Assembly: GCF_002699985.1 (NCBI RefSeq)
Contig: NZ_LKBT01000017.1
Coordinates: 1-64,000, forward strand
Length of the DNA: 64,000 nucleotides
Reading direction: 5' to 3'
Origin: Pseudomonas sp. ICMP 561
Lineage (GTDB): Bacteria > Pseudomonadota > Gammaproteobacteria > Pseudomonadales > Pseudomonadaceae
The notes under the pieces are model-generated. The model searched no databases. It was not told where the DNA came from and was given only the letters and a program-made list of their open reading frames with translations. Shown piece after piece: positions 8,574-15,855 of this stretch. The stretch's first letter is position 1, and every line of letters starts with the position of its first letter. The position numbers and the translations under genes are program-made.

Positions 8574-9239
8574 TTACTGGTTAACTTTTGAATACTCGCC
8601 AGTCGTGGTGAGTGAAATGGTGACTGGGCCGTCGCTGCGGTTGCGCCAGAACCAGCCATGGGTACCGTCAAATAGCGCGACGAACTCCCCCGAATCGCCA
8701 TTGACCTGCTTCCCTTTGCTGTAGCTATGGAAGTAGCCTTTTTTGCCGTTGTACGGCTCACCGTGGGTATCGAAGTTCACCGTTCCGCCTGAGGTCGTCC
8801 ACTCATAGCGGACGCTGGCACCTTTGATCATGTCGAGCTTGATCTCTGCACCCTCACCAGGTTTAAGGTTCACGGTCATCTTGTTGCTGTTCATGGTGGG
8901 TGTAGGCGACGTTTCAGCTGTGGCAGGTCTTGGCTGCGGGGCTTCTCCTACAACCGGAACAGCAGGCGGTGCAACAGGTTCGGCGACAACGGGAGCGCTC
9001 GGAGTTGCCGCTGGAGACTGGGTTTCAGCCAAGGCTTCATTGGCCAGCGCTATCTTTAGCTCGCCCATCTGCTGCAATCCTAATACGCGGCCAAGCCCGG
9101 TGGGATCGACGGCATACTCAGATGGCATCACGACTGTCACCAGCAGGCCAACGGCGACTACCACCGCGATAGCGGTTGAGCGCAACAGCCGTGCAGTGCT
9201 GGGTAAATCGTTGGCAGTTGGAAGGGGTGAATTGAACAT
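8574..9239 (-). CDS. Membrane-anchored periplasmic protein of the HupE neighbourhood
   Basis: A 221-residue protein with one transmembrane segment (about 21-41, STAIAVVVAVGLLVTVVMP), a Pro/Ala/Val-rich linker (about 75-110) and a compact C-terminal domain (about 115-221). That domain is rich in Gly, Thr and aromatics (VNLKPGEGAEIKLDMIKG, GWFWRN, GPVTISL). The look is of the conserved 'transmembrane anchor protein' found beside HupE/UreJ-family genes. It lies 10 bp after hupE in the same direction and is likely co-transcribed. Its molecular function is unknown; a periplasmic metal-handling or permease-assisting role is inferred from position only. Confidence 0.75.
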   Translation of the reverse strand: MFNSPLPTANDLPSTARLLRSTAIAVVVAVGLLVTVVMPSEYAVDPTGLGRVLGLQQMGELKIALANEALAETQSPAATPSAPVVAEPVAPPAVPVVGEAPQPRPATAETSPTPTMNSNKMTVNLKPGEGAEIKLDMIKGASVRYEWTTSGGTVNFDTHGEPYNGKKGYFHSYSKGKQVNGDSGEFVALFDGTHGWFWRNRSDGPVTISLTTTGEYSKVNQ

Positions 9240-9249
9240 GTTCGAGTCC

Positions 9250-9987
9250 TCAGGCAGAAATGAAGAAGCCAGTTATCTGGTAGCCCATGAGCAGAAATCC
9301 CGCGCTCATCATGGCGACGTTGGCGGTGTACGCATGCCGCCAAAAGCTCTCGGTGCGACGCCAGTACCCCATGACAATCAGAATGGCGCTAAGAGCCAGT
9401 AACTGACCTATTTCAACGCCTACGTTGAATGCCAGCAGGTTGGGAATCAGCCCGTCTGCCGAGATTTCGAATTCCTGAATCTTCGTTGCCAGGCCAAAGC
9501 CGTGCAGTAATCCAAAGATAAAGGTGACCAGCCTGGTATTGGGCTGATAACCGAACCAGCGTTGGAACGCCCCTAAGTTATCGAGCGCCTTGTAGACCAC
9601 GGAAAAACCGATGATGGCGTCGATGACATAGGAGCTGACACTGATGTCCGTCAGCACGCCAAACAGCAGCGTTACCGAATGGCCCACCGCGAACAGCGTG
9701 ACGTAGACCCCAACATCCTTGAGCCGGTAGACGAAGAAGATCACCCCGAACAAGAACAGCAGGTGGTCATACCCGGTAATCATGTGTTTAGCGCCCATGT
9801 AAATGAACGGCAGCAACATGACGCCGGAGCTTTCCTGAATGAAACCCTTATCTCCCTCCGCTACCGCGTGGGCCATGACCTCTGCGGTACCCGCCAGAAG
9901 CAATGCCAAACAGGCGAAGAGGTACGTGAGCGGACGGCGCATCGTTGAGACGAACGCACCCACTCCGTTTGAAGTGAACAAATGCAT
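9250..9987 (-). CDS. HupE/UreJ-family nickel/cobalt permease-like protein
   Basis: A 245-residue integral membrane protein. A cleavable signal (LACLALLLAGTAEVMAHA) precedes a short His/Asp-containing periplasmic N-terminus and about six transmembrane helices. The family motif appears as ITGYDHLLFLFGVIFF, and the second conserved His-Ser pair as LFAVGHSVTLLFG. HupE/UreJ proteins move Ni or Co across the cytoplasmic membrane. Start ATG 9987 is supported by AGGA eight bases upstream; M16 is an alternative. It shares an operon with the anchored protein and lies next to an RcnA-type exporter, so whether it imports or assists export here is open. Confidence 0.85.
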   Translation of the reverse strand: MHLFTSNGVGAFVSTMRRPLTYLFACLALLLAGTAEVMAHAVAEGDKGFIQESSGVMLLPFIYMGAKHMITGYDHLLFLFGVIFFVYRLKDVGVYVTLFAVGHSVTLLFGVLTDISVSSYVIDAIIGFSVVYKALDNLGAFQRWFGYQPNTRLVTFIFGLLHGFGLATKIQEFEISADGLIPNLLAFNVGVEIGQLLALSAILIVMGYWRRTESFWRHAYTANVAMMSAGFLLMGYQITGFFISA

Positions 9988-10035
9988 GATCAGAATCCTG
10001 AGTTGCAGTGGTCTTGAGCCGCATAGCGGCCAATG

Positions 10036-10374
10036 TCAGATCACCAACTGAGGACGCGGGGGACGCTTTATCTGGAAGATAGGTGCGTTGGGAAGTGGAT
10101 AACGCCGCTCGATCAGCGCGCAAGAGCCTGCGAAGTGATCCTTGATGGCAGGTACCACACCCAGATTGGGAATCTCGTGTTGGTGATCTCCTATCAGCGG
10201 GGTATGCGCATGATCGTCATGGTGGCTGTCGTGGGTGTGTGCCGCCTCCAACGCGCTGCCCGTGGCGGCCTGATCATTGCCAATCAACGAAGTCGAGACG
10301 TGAGTCGTCCAGGCGGTCATGACCGCGAGAAGCAACGTACACACAACAATGATTGACCGGATTCTCTGCGCCAT
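10036..10374 (-). CDS. His-rich exported protein
   Basis: About 112 residues from ATG 10374, with GTG 10389 as an in-frame alternative. One N-terminal hydrophobic segment (IIVVCTLLLAVMTAWTTHV) suggests a signal anchor or signal peptide. The following part is His/Asp-rich (HTHDSHHDDHAHTP, then GDHQHE), and the C-terminus is basic. It resembles small periplasmic metal-binding proteins at the head of metal-resistance operons, but I cannot assign a family. It is the first minus-strand gene from the shared operator and probably leads the hupE unit. Confidence 0.6.
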   Translation of the reverse strand: MAQRIRSIIVVCTLLLAVMTAWTTHVSTSLIGNDQAATGSALEAAHTHDSHHDDHAHTPLIGDHQHEIPNLGVVPAIKDHFAGSCALIERRYPLPNAPIFQIKRPPRPQLVI

Positions 10375-10430
10375 CGGTTCTTGGTTCACAAAAATAATCG
10401 TCGACGAAACGTCATGAAAGACGTTTGACC

Positions 10431-10452
10431 GTATCCCCCTAGGGGGGATAGA
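10431..10452. promoter_or_regulatory. G-tract palindromic operator for the CsoR/RcnR-family repressor
   Basis: A perfect-core palindrome TATCCCCCTAGGGGGGATA lies between the divergent His-rich/hupE unit and the regulator-rcnA unit. Long G/C tracts with TA flanks are the hallmark of CsoR/RcnR-family operators. Its place 38 bp before the regulator start suits autoregulation together with control of both directions. Confidence 0.75.
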
Positions 10453-10489
10453 GTGCCAGCCTAAATCATTCAGATCATAGGCTCAAGCA

Positions 10490-10783
10490 ATGAGTGATCA
10501 CGAACACCCACATCCCCACACACATCAGACCCACGACGCGATTATCAAACGCCTCAAGCGCGCAGACGGCCACTTGCGCAGCATCATCGCCATGATCGAA
10601 GACGGGCGCGAATGCGTGGACATTGCACAGCAGCTTCACGCCGTCGAGAAGGCGGTGTGCCAGGCGAAACGCACGCTTATCCAGGATCACATTGATCACT
10701 GCCTTGAAGACACCATGGGTGCCCTAGCCAAAGGCGAGCGAGCCCCACTGGAAGCGTTCAAGCAAATCACCAAATACCTGTAG
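10490..10783 (+). CDS. CsoR/RcnR-family metal-sensing repressor, InrS-like ligand set
   Basis: A 97-residue all-helical DUF156 repressor that binds DNA when metal-free. The N-terminus is His-rich (HEHPHPHTHQTH). Counting residues, the primary-site positions are C42, H67 and C71, and the N-terminal position 32 residues before C42 is H10. This H-C-H-C set matches the published InrS nickel sensor pattern; E. coli RcnR has H-C-H-H and CsoR has only C-H-C. The next gene is an RcnA-like exporter 7 bp away, so Ni(II) and perhaps Co(II) are the likely effectors. It probably represses itself, rcnA and the divergent hupE unit through the palindrome at 10431. Confidence 0.88.
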   Translation: MSDHEHPHPHTHQTHDAIIKRLKRADGHLRSIIAMIEDGRECVDIAQQLHAVEKAVCQAKRTLIQDHIDHCLEDTMGALAKGERAPLEAFKQITKYL

Positions 10784-10790
10784 GTTTCAT

Positions 10791-11918
10791 ATGCCCAACT
10801 TTGTCGATCTGTTGCAGCAAGGCGGTTCCCATGCCTGGCTGTATTTCCCCAGCGCTATCCTCCTGGGGGCATTGCACGGCTTGGAACCGGGGCACTCAAA
10901 AACCATGATGGCCGCTTTTATCGTGGCCATCCGGGGTTCAGTGAAACAGGCAGTAATGCTTGGGTTAGCCGCTACGCTATCGCATACCGCTGTTGTCTGG
11001 CTGGTTGCTATGGCGGGAATGTATCTGGGTCAGGGGCTGGATCCTGAAACAACAGAACCTTACTTTCAGCTCGCGTCTTCTGCGCTGATTATCGCCATCG
11101 CGCTTTGGATGCTGTGGCGTACCTGGCGTGGTGAGCAGTTGTACAAATTTGAACAGGAAGACGGGGCTCATGACGACCATCATGGCCACGACGAAACACA
11201 CCGAATTGACACTGGGCACGGTCGCGTTGAACTGTCGATTTTCGAGCAAGGCATGCCGCCACATTGGCGTTTGGAGGCTCTGTCTGGACACGGCTGGAGC
11301 GCTGATGAAGTCGTGCTGCATACCGCTCGACCGGACGGTGTGATGCAACAGTTCCGGTTCGTGCAGCAGGACGGCTTTCTCCAGTCAGTGGATGCAATAC
11401 CGGAACCGCATGAGTTCAGCGCCAGACTCAGCCTGGGCCACGCAGGTCATAGCCATGACTATGACCTGGACTTCAAAGAGCACGGTCACAACCATGACCA
11501 CAGCGATCTGGAAGGATTAAACCTTAGCGCCGAGGGCTACCAGGACGCTCATGAAAAAGCCCATGCCAACGACATACGCAAGCGCTTCGCTAATCGTGAA
11601 GTCAGCCATGGTCAGATCCTGATGTTCGGCTTGACCGGGGGACTGATCCCTTGCCCTGCAGCCATCACCGTGCTGCTGCTCTGTTTGCAAGTGAAGCAGA
11701 TAACACTGGGTGCAGTGATGGTGCTCTGCTTCAGTCTGGGCCTCGCGATTACCTTGGTTACCGTAGGTGCCGTCGCGGCTATTGGCACTCGCAAAGCCTC
11801 CAATCGCTTTCCCTGGCTCAGTGCCGCCGCTCGGCGAGCACCTTACCTATCCAGTGCGTTGATCATCTGCGTCGGCGTGTATGTGGGGATTAACGGCTGG
11901 ATCAGCCTGCACTCGTGA
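10791..11918 (+). CDS. rcnA: RcnA-like nickel/cobalt efflux protein (NicO family)
   Basis: A 375-residue membrane exporter. Helix I carries GALHGLEPGHSKTMMAAFIVA, the NicO family H-x4-D/G-H-like metal motif, followed by GLAATLSHTAVVWLVA. A long cytoplasmic His/Asp-rich loop (about residues 120-260) holds HDDHHGHDETH, GHAGHSHDYD and HGHNHDHSD clusters, the expected metal-collecting loop of RcnA. The C-terminal helices include GLIPCPAAITVLLLCLQVKQ. It is larger than E. coli RcnA (about 274) because of the loop. It is co-transcribed with the upstream sensor gene. Confidence 0.9.
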   Translation: MPNFVDLLQQGGSHAWLYFPSAILLGALHGLEPGHSKTMMAAFIVAIRGSVKQAVMLGLAATLSHTAVVWLVAMAGMYLGQGLDPETTEPYFQLASSALIIAIALWMLWRTWRGEQLYKFEQEDGAHDDHHGHDETHRIDTGHGRVELSIFEQGMPPHWRLEALSGHGWSADEVVLHTARPDGVMQQFRFVQQDGFLQSVDAIPEPHEFSARLSLGHAGHSHDYDLDFKEHGHNHDHSDLEGLNLSAEGYQDAHEKAHANDIRKRFANREVSHGQILMFGLTGGLIPCPAAITVLLLCLQVKQITLGAVMVLCFSLGLAITLVTVGAVAAIGTRKASNRFPWLSAAARRAPYLSSALIICVGVYVGINGWISLHS

Positions 11919-11927
11919 GATGAATCG

Positions 11928-12308
11928 GTGTTTGAGCTAGCCAGCTATCTGGGCCTTTTTGTGGTGGCGTTCGGCGCCGCCACGCTTCTGCCTTTGCAAT
12001 CCGAAGCTGTATTGGTGGGCATGCTTCTTTCGGAGCACTACACAACAATACTGCTTTTGCTGATCGCCACGGCGGGAAATGTCCTGGGCTCTGTTGTGAA
12101 CTGGTACTTGGGCCGCTCCATCAAGCGTTTTCGACGCCGACGCTGGTTTCCTATCAACGAACGCCACCTGGACAAAGCTCAAAACACCTATCGACACTAC
12201 GGGCGCTGGGCGCTGCTGTTCAGTTGGATACCTATCATTAGTGATTCCATTACCATGATCGCAGGCGTCATGCGTGATCCGCATCGACGCCATTTGGCTC
12301 GCAACTGA
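11928..12308 (+). pseudogene. Truncated YqaA/DedA-family membrane protein
   Basis: A GTG-started frame of 126 residues matching the front of SNARE-associated/DedA-type YqaA proteins: GAATLLPLQSEAVLVGM, then GNVLGSVVNWYLGRSI, and YGRWALLFSWIPIISDSITMIAGVMR. Intact relatives continue with further transmembrane helices after the GVMR segment. Here the frame turns into unrelated residues from about 12271 and stops at 12308, exactly where an IS66 tnpB fragment begins in another frame. The gene therefore looks interrupted. It follows rcnA by 9 bp and was probably part of that operon. A partly functional product is unlikely. Confidence 0.75.
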
Positions 12309-12333
12309 ACCCATGGATATGCGCGCCGGTAGG
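12274..12333 (+). mobile_element. Fragment of an IS66-family tnpB (Orf2)
   Basis: Reading from 12274 in frame gives VIRIDAIWLATEPMDMRAG, the N-terminal signature of the IS66 accessory protein TnpB of the Pseudomonas type. Agreement stops after the Gly at about 12330. Only about 60 bp remain, with no recognisable IS66 end. The fragment replaces the 3' part of the DedA-type gene. Confidence 0.7.
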
Positions 12334-12555
12334 GTCAGTGAAATTTCGATGTATTGGTCGATTGAGCATTGGCGGCACAGTTATGCCACTGGTGCTACTG
12401 ATTCACCACAGAGGCAGTGAGCAAAACTTTGAAGGGTAGATATTGAGGAGGATCTTGTAAGCCGCAGATGTAGGCTATCGTTACTAAACCTCGTTGTCAG
12501 TTCAGAAACGGTAGGTAATACCTCACCTAAGGATAGATAGACCACGAAGGACGCC

Positions 12556-13866
12556 ATGAACCTAAAAACTAGCTTGAGGCAGCGCATAGTATTTGTATTC
12601 AGTCTCATGAGCACTGTGGTTGCAGGCGTGTTTGCTGTAGGCATCATTTTTACCGTCCACTTCGTTGAGACCAGGCTCACAACAGTCAGCCTCAGTGGCA
12701 GCCTGCATCGACTGATGAAGATGGAAAGCATGGACGCCTGGAGCCATCGACCAGATCGCGACGAGCTTTTTTATGTCGAAAATGGCACCGGTAGCTTAGC
12801 GATGGCTGAAGACTTGAACTCCCTTGATTTGGGTTTTCAAGAGATAAGTCGGCAGGGGCACGATTACTATGCAGTCGTCGATGCTGTTGATGGACGCCGC
12901 TATGTATTACTGCGTGATCAGCGCCGATTCGAAAAACGTGAGCAGCTATTGTTTAGTGTCGTGCTGGTTGGTTTTATCCTGAGTGTTTTACTTTCGATTC
13001 TGCTAGGGCGAATGCTGGCAACACGCGTGATCGCGCCCGTAGTTCGTTTATCTCGACAAGTGCAAGATCGTGATCAGATTCTGAGCTTTGCTCCGCCGCT
13101 AGCGTCCGATTATGTCCGCGATGAGGTAGGGGAGCTCGCCTCGTCTTTCGACGAAACGTTAGGCCGCCTGCGATCCGCGTTAAACAGAGAAAAACTGTTC
13201 ACCAGTGATGTGAGTCACGAGCTACGTACCCCGTTGATGGTACTGGGTACTTCGTGTGAGCTTTTGTTAGAAAATGCAGCCCTTGATGACAGGTCGCGCG
13301 AGCAAGTTAGACGGATCGCACGAGCCTGTACAGGCATGGAGCAGTTAGTCGAAACGTTTTTAATGCTTGCAAGGGTCGACAGCGTTAAAGCTCGTCACGG
13401 TGCGCGCGCATCGATTAACACAGTTGCCAACGAGCTGCTTCACATATGGAAAAAGCCAATCGCAGATAAAAAGCTAAATCTGATATTTATACCTGAAAGT
13501 GACTCACATCAGACCTTTAACGCAACTCTATTACACTCCGTCATGGGAAATCTTTTGCGTAACGCTTGGCATTACACGGATAGCGGCTTTATAAAGCTAA
13601 CGACTTTCGAAGGCGGGTTCACTGTCGAAGACAGTGGTATTGGTATCCCAGTAGAAAAGCAGCGATCAATGTTTCAACCATTTGTGCGTGGCGACCATCA
13701 GCGCGGCGAAGGTCTAGGGTTGGGCTTGTCATTGGTCCAACGGATATGTGTTAATCAGAGTTGGCGCGTTACACTCAGTCATCGAATTCCCAATGGCTGT
13801 TGTTTTCGAATTGATTTAGATCCTCAAAGCGTCAAGGACACCCATATTCTCCTGCCTGACGTATAG
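12556..13866 (+). CDS. ColS-like sensor histidine kinase
   Basis: A 436-residue membrane kinase. TM1 spans about 11-35, a short periplasmic loop about 36-130, TM2 about 131-151, then a HAMP region (about 152-205). The dimerisation box is VSHELRTPLM with H221, the N-box is NLLRNAWHYT, and G1/G2 are VEDSGIGIP and GEGLGLGLSL. The periplasmic loop ends in E126-K-R-E129, an ExxE motif like the one ColS of P. putida uses to sense Fe(III) and Zn(II); H35 and E38 are also present. RBS GAAGGACGCC precedes the ATG. The cognate regulator is the convergent gene 31 bp downstream, an unusual layout. Confidence 0.88.
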   Translation: MNLKTSLRQRIVFVFSLMSTVVAGVFAVGIIFTVHFVETRLTTVSLSGSLHRLMKMESMDAWSHRPDRDELFYVENGTGSLAMAEDLNSLDLGFQEISRQGHDYYAVVDAVDGRRYVLLRDQRRFEKREQLLFSVVLVGFILSVLLSILLGRMLATRVIAPVVRLSRQVQDRDQILSFAPPLASDYVRDEVGELASSFDETLGRLRSALNREKLFTSDVSHELRTPLMVLGTSCELLLENAALDDRSREQVRRIARACTGMEQLVETFLMLARVDSVKARHGARASINTVANELLHIWKKPIADKKLNLIFIPESDSHQTFNATLLHSVMGNLLRNAWHYTDSGFIKLTTFEGGFTVEDSGIGIPVEKQRSMFQPFVRGDHQRGEGLGLGLSLVQRICVNQSWRVTLSHRIPNGCCFRIDLDPQSVKDTHILLPDV

Positions 13867-13897
13867 TCCTGAGTGGTTTTCTGGTCAGTACTCTTAC

Positions 13898-14575
13898 TTA
13901 GGATTTCGGACCTGCCAGCCTATAACCCATGCCATGAACCGTATGTAGCAACGGTTCATCGTAAGACTTATCTATTGTTTTTCGCAATGTATAAATATTT
14001 GTTCTCAAACTATCTGAGTCAGGTACGTCGCCGCCCCAAACAGCTTGCTCGAATTCACGTCTTTTTACCACATTTGGACTTTTTCGCATGAGCAGCTCTA
14101 GAAAAACCATATTCGTGGGATTGAGCTTTAACAATTTACCTGCCCGCCTTACCTCTAGAGAATCAAGGTCGTAAGTCAGGTCATGCACTTGAATAACTTG
14201 TTTTTTTAGACCTGTAAAGCGTCGTGCAATGACTTCCACGCGAGCGAGTAACTCCGCCAGTGAGAACGGTTTCACGATATAGTCATCCGCCCCCACGGAA
14301 AATCCCGATATTCGGTCTTCCAGCTGATCTCTAGCAGTCAACATCAAGATGGGAACTTGATGCTTAGTGTTCTCTCTGAGGGTTTTGCAAATCAGAATAC
14401 CGTCCATGCCCGGTAGCATGAGGTCCAGTATAATTGCATCGTAATTACCTGTGACTGCGTGATGCAATCCGGTCAACCCATCTAGGGCACCCGTTACCTC
14501 CCACCCTTTTAGGGAGAAGTAATCTGAAATGTTCGCAAGAATATCTTTGTGGTCTTCTATCACAAGTATGCGCAT
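13898..14575 (-). CDS. ColR-like OmpR-family response regulator
   Basis: A 225-residue regulator: receiver domain 1-118 with phospho-acceptor D51 (IILDLMLPGMDG) and K101-type KPFSLAE, then a winged-helix DNA-binding domain (about 125-223) ending HTVHGMGYRLAG. The SPNVVKRREFEQAVWG and PDSDSLRTNIYTLRK stretches are very close to ColR proteins as I recall them. It converges with the kinase gene and has its own promoter region of 480 bp shared with the methyltransferase gene. The methyltransferase and membrane phosphotransferase downstream are plausible targets, by analogy with ColR control of envelope genes beside colRS (inference). Confidence 0.88.
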   Translation of the reverse strand: MRILVIEDHKDILANISDYFSLKGWEVTGALDGLTGLHHAVTGNYDAIILDLMLPGMDGILICKTLRENTKHQVPILMLTARDQLEDRISGFSVGADDYIVKPFSLAELLARVEVIARRFTGLKKQVIQVHDLTYDLDSLEVRRAGKLLKLNPTNMVFLELLMRKSPNVVKRREFEQAVWGGDVPDSDSLRTNIYTLRKTIDKSYDEPLLHTVHGMGYRLAGPKS

Positions 14576-15054
14576 TAGGCGTTCCTTCGTCTTGATGTTC
14601 TGGGAGAGCCCAGTGGAAATCTTTGTGGCCTTACGTTCGATCTGCTCACTATTTGAGTGTAAACCGTCTGATGGAGATGGTTAGCTTTGCTGTGCCGACT
14701 CCCTTGCAGCTGAATGCTGATGCGGATCCCGTGTGACTAGAATGCCCTAGGCATAGATCACAATTTTACCAGGCTCATTGTCGAGGTTACGGCTTAAAAC
14801 ACCGTCAGACCAGCCTGTGTTTTTTACGCAGGACTGGGCACACTGAATTGCCGATGCTTAAGGCATGAGACGCTCTCCACTTCGCTCACGTCTAGACCGC
14901 AAAAAATTGGACGGTGATCCCGGACAGATATCAACATCGCGTGCGTTTGAGTTGGTCCTGTATCGTGAGCCTTTTCTCGGAAATTTGACAACTCATTGAC
15001 CTCTTCGTGACACCGCCATGAATAGCCTGTACGTCTAATCAGTGGAGGGTGCGC
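14576..15054. other. Divergent promoter region between colR-like and methyltransferase genes
   Basis: No supported gene lies in this 479-bp stretch; short frames have no coding pattern. It must hold the promoters of the minus-strand regulator and the plus-strand methyltransferase unit. GTGGAGGGTGCGC at 15042-15054 is the ribosome binding site of the latter. Confidence 0.6.
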
Positions 15055-15735
15055 ATGAGCGGGCCAGTGAAACTCAAGTTTTCCGAGAAATACGATAGCG
15101 ATCACGCAAACCAGTATTTCTTAAAGCATCAGGATGGCATAGCGCGAAAGCTGTCGCATTACCGTGACGAACAGATGGCGCGGGACGCCTTACAGAAGGC
15201 TGGTGAGCCGGGTCTCGTTCTAGACCTACCGTGCGGCGCTGGTCGTTTTTGGCAAGTGTTGGCTGAAAAGCCCAATCGAATCATCATCGGGGCTGACAAC
15301 TCGCCCGACATGATTGAAGCGGCGTTTAAAAATCAACCCACTCAAGTCGTCAATCGGGTTAAAGCTCTTCAGACATCTGCTTTTGATATCGACCTGCCTG
15401 ACAGCTCTGTCGATAGCATCTTTAGTATGCGTCTGATCCATCACATCGGAGAAGCCGAGCATCGGCTTGCAATGCTGCGAGAATTCCACCGTGTCACTCG
15501 AGAAACAGTGATTTTATCAACGTGGGTAGACGGAAACTTCAAATCTTGGAGACGTAAGCGCCACGAACAGAAGCGGAAAGCACAGGGTAAACAAGGAGAC
15601 TATCAAAATCGTTTTGTAATTCCTCGGGAGGTTGCCGAAGCTGAGTTTTTGGAGGCCGGTTTCAGGATCGAGGATAAATCTGACTTTATCCCCTTTTATG
15701 CGATGTGGCGAGTCTACGTCCTGCGCAAAATCTGA
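15055..15735 (+). CDS. Class I SAM-dependent methyltransferase (WarA-like)
   Basis: About 226 residues from ATG 15055, chosen for the AGGG six bases upstream. Motif I is LVLDLPCGAGRFW near residue 60, motif II ADNSPDMIEAA near 88, and motif IV-like SVDSIFSMRLIHHI near 122. The basic loop (SWRRKRHEQKRKAQGKQG) suggests binding to an anionic substrate such as lipopolysaccharide or a phospholipid intermediate. In P. putida a methyltransferase gene (orf222/warA) follows colRS, and the neighbourhood here is the same kind, so an envelope substrate is favoured. The exact acceptor is unknown. Confidence 0.8.
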   Translation: MSGPVKLKFSEKYDSDHANQYFLKHQDGIARKLSHYRDEQMARDALQKAGEPGLVLDLPCGAGRFWQVLAEKPNRIIIGADNSPDMIEAAFKNQPTQVVNRVKALQTSAFDIDLPDSSVDSIFSMRLIHHIGEAEHRLAMLREFHRVTRETVILSTWVDGNFKSWRRKRHEQKRKAQGKQGDYQNRFVIPREVAEAEFLEAGFRIEDKSDFIPFYAMWRVYVLRKI

Positions 15736-15765
15736 ATATTGCAGTAACAAGAAAGGTGGACTATC

Positions 15766-15855
15766 TTGGTTAAGCAACTGGAAAAAATTAGTCATCTCAA
15801 AGGGCTGAGAGACTTTGGAGCACTCGACTATATCGAGATAAAGGAATTAAAATGA
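15766..15855 (+). CDS. 29-codon ORF coupled to the LTA-synthase-like gene
   Basis: TTG at 15766 is preceded by AAGAAAGGTGG, a strong ribosome binding site. The 29 codons encode a charged, helix-prone peptide (VKQLEKISHLKGLRDFG, then ALDYIEIKELK). Its TGA overlaps the next ATG (AATGA), so the downstream gene would be translationally coupled. It may be a leader or coupling peptide, or the start of a deleted gene such as the inaA/LPS-kinase gene that follows warA elsewhere. Neither can be chosen from this sequence. Confidence 0.4.
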   Translation: MVKQLEKISHLKGLRDFGALDYIEIKELK

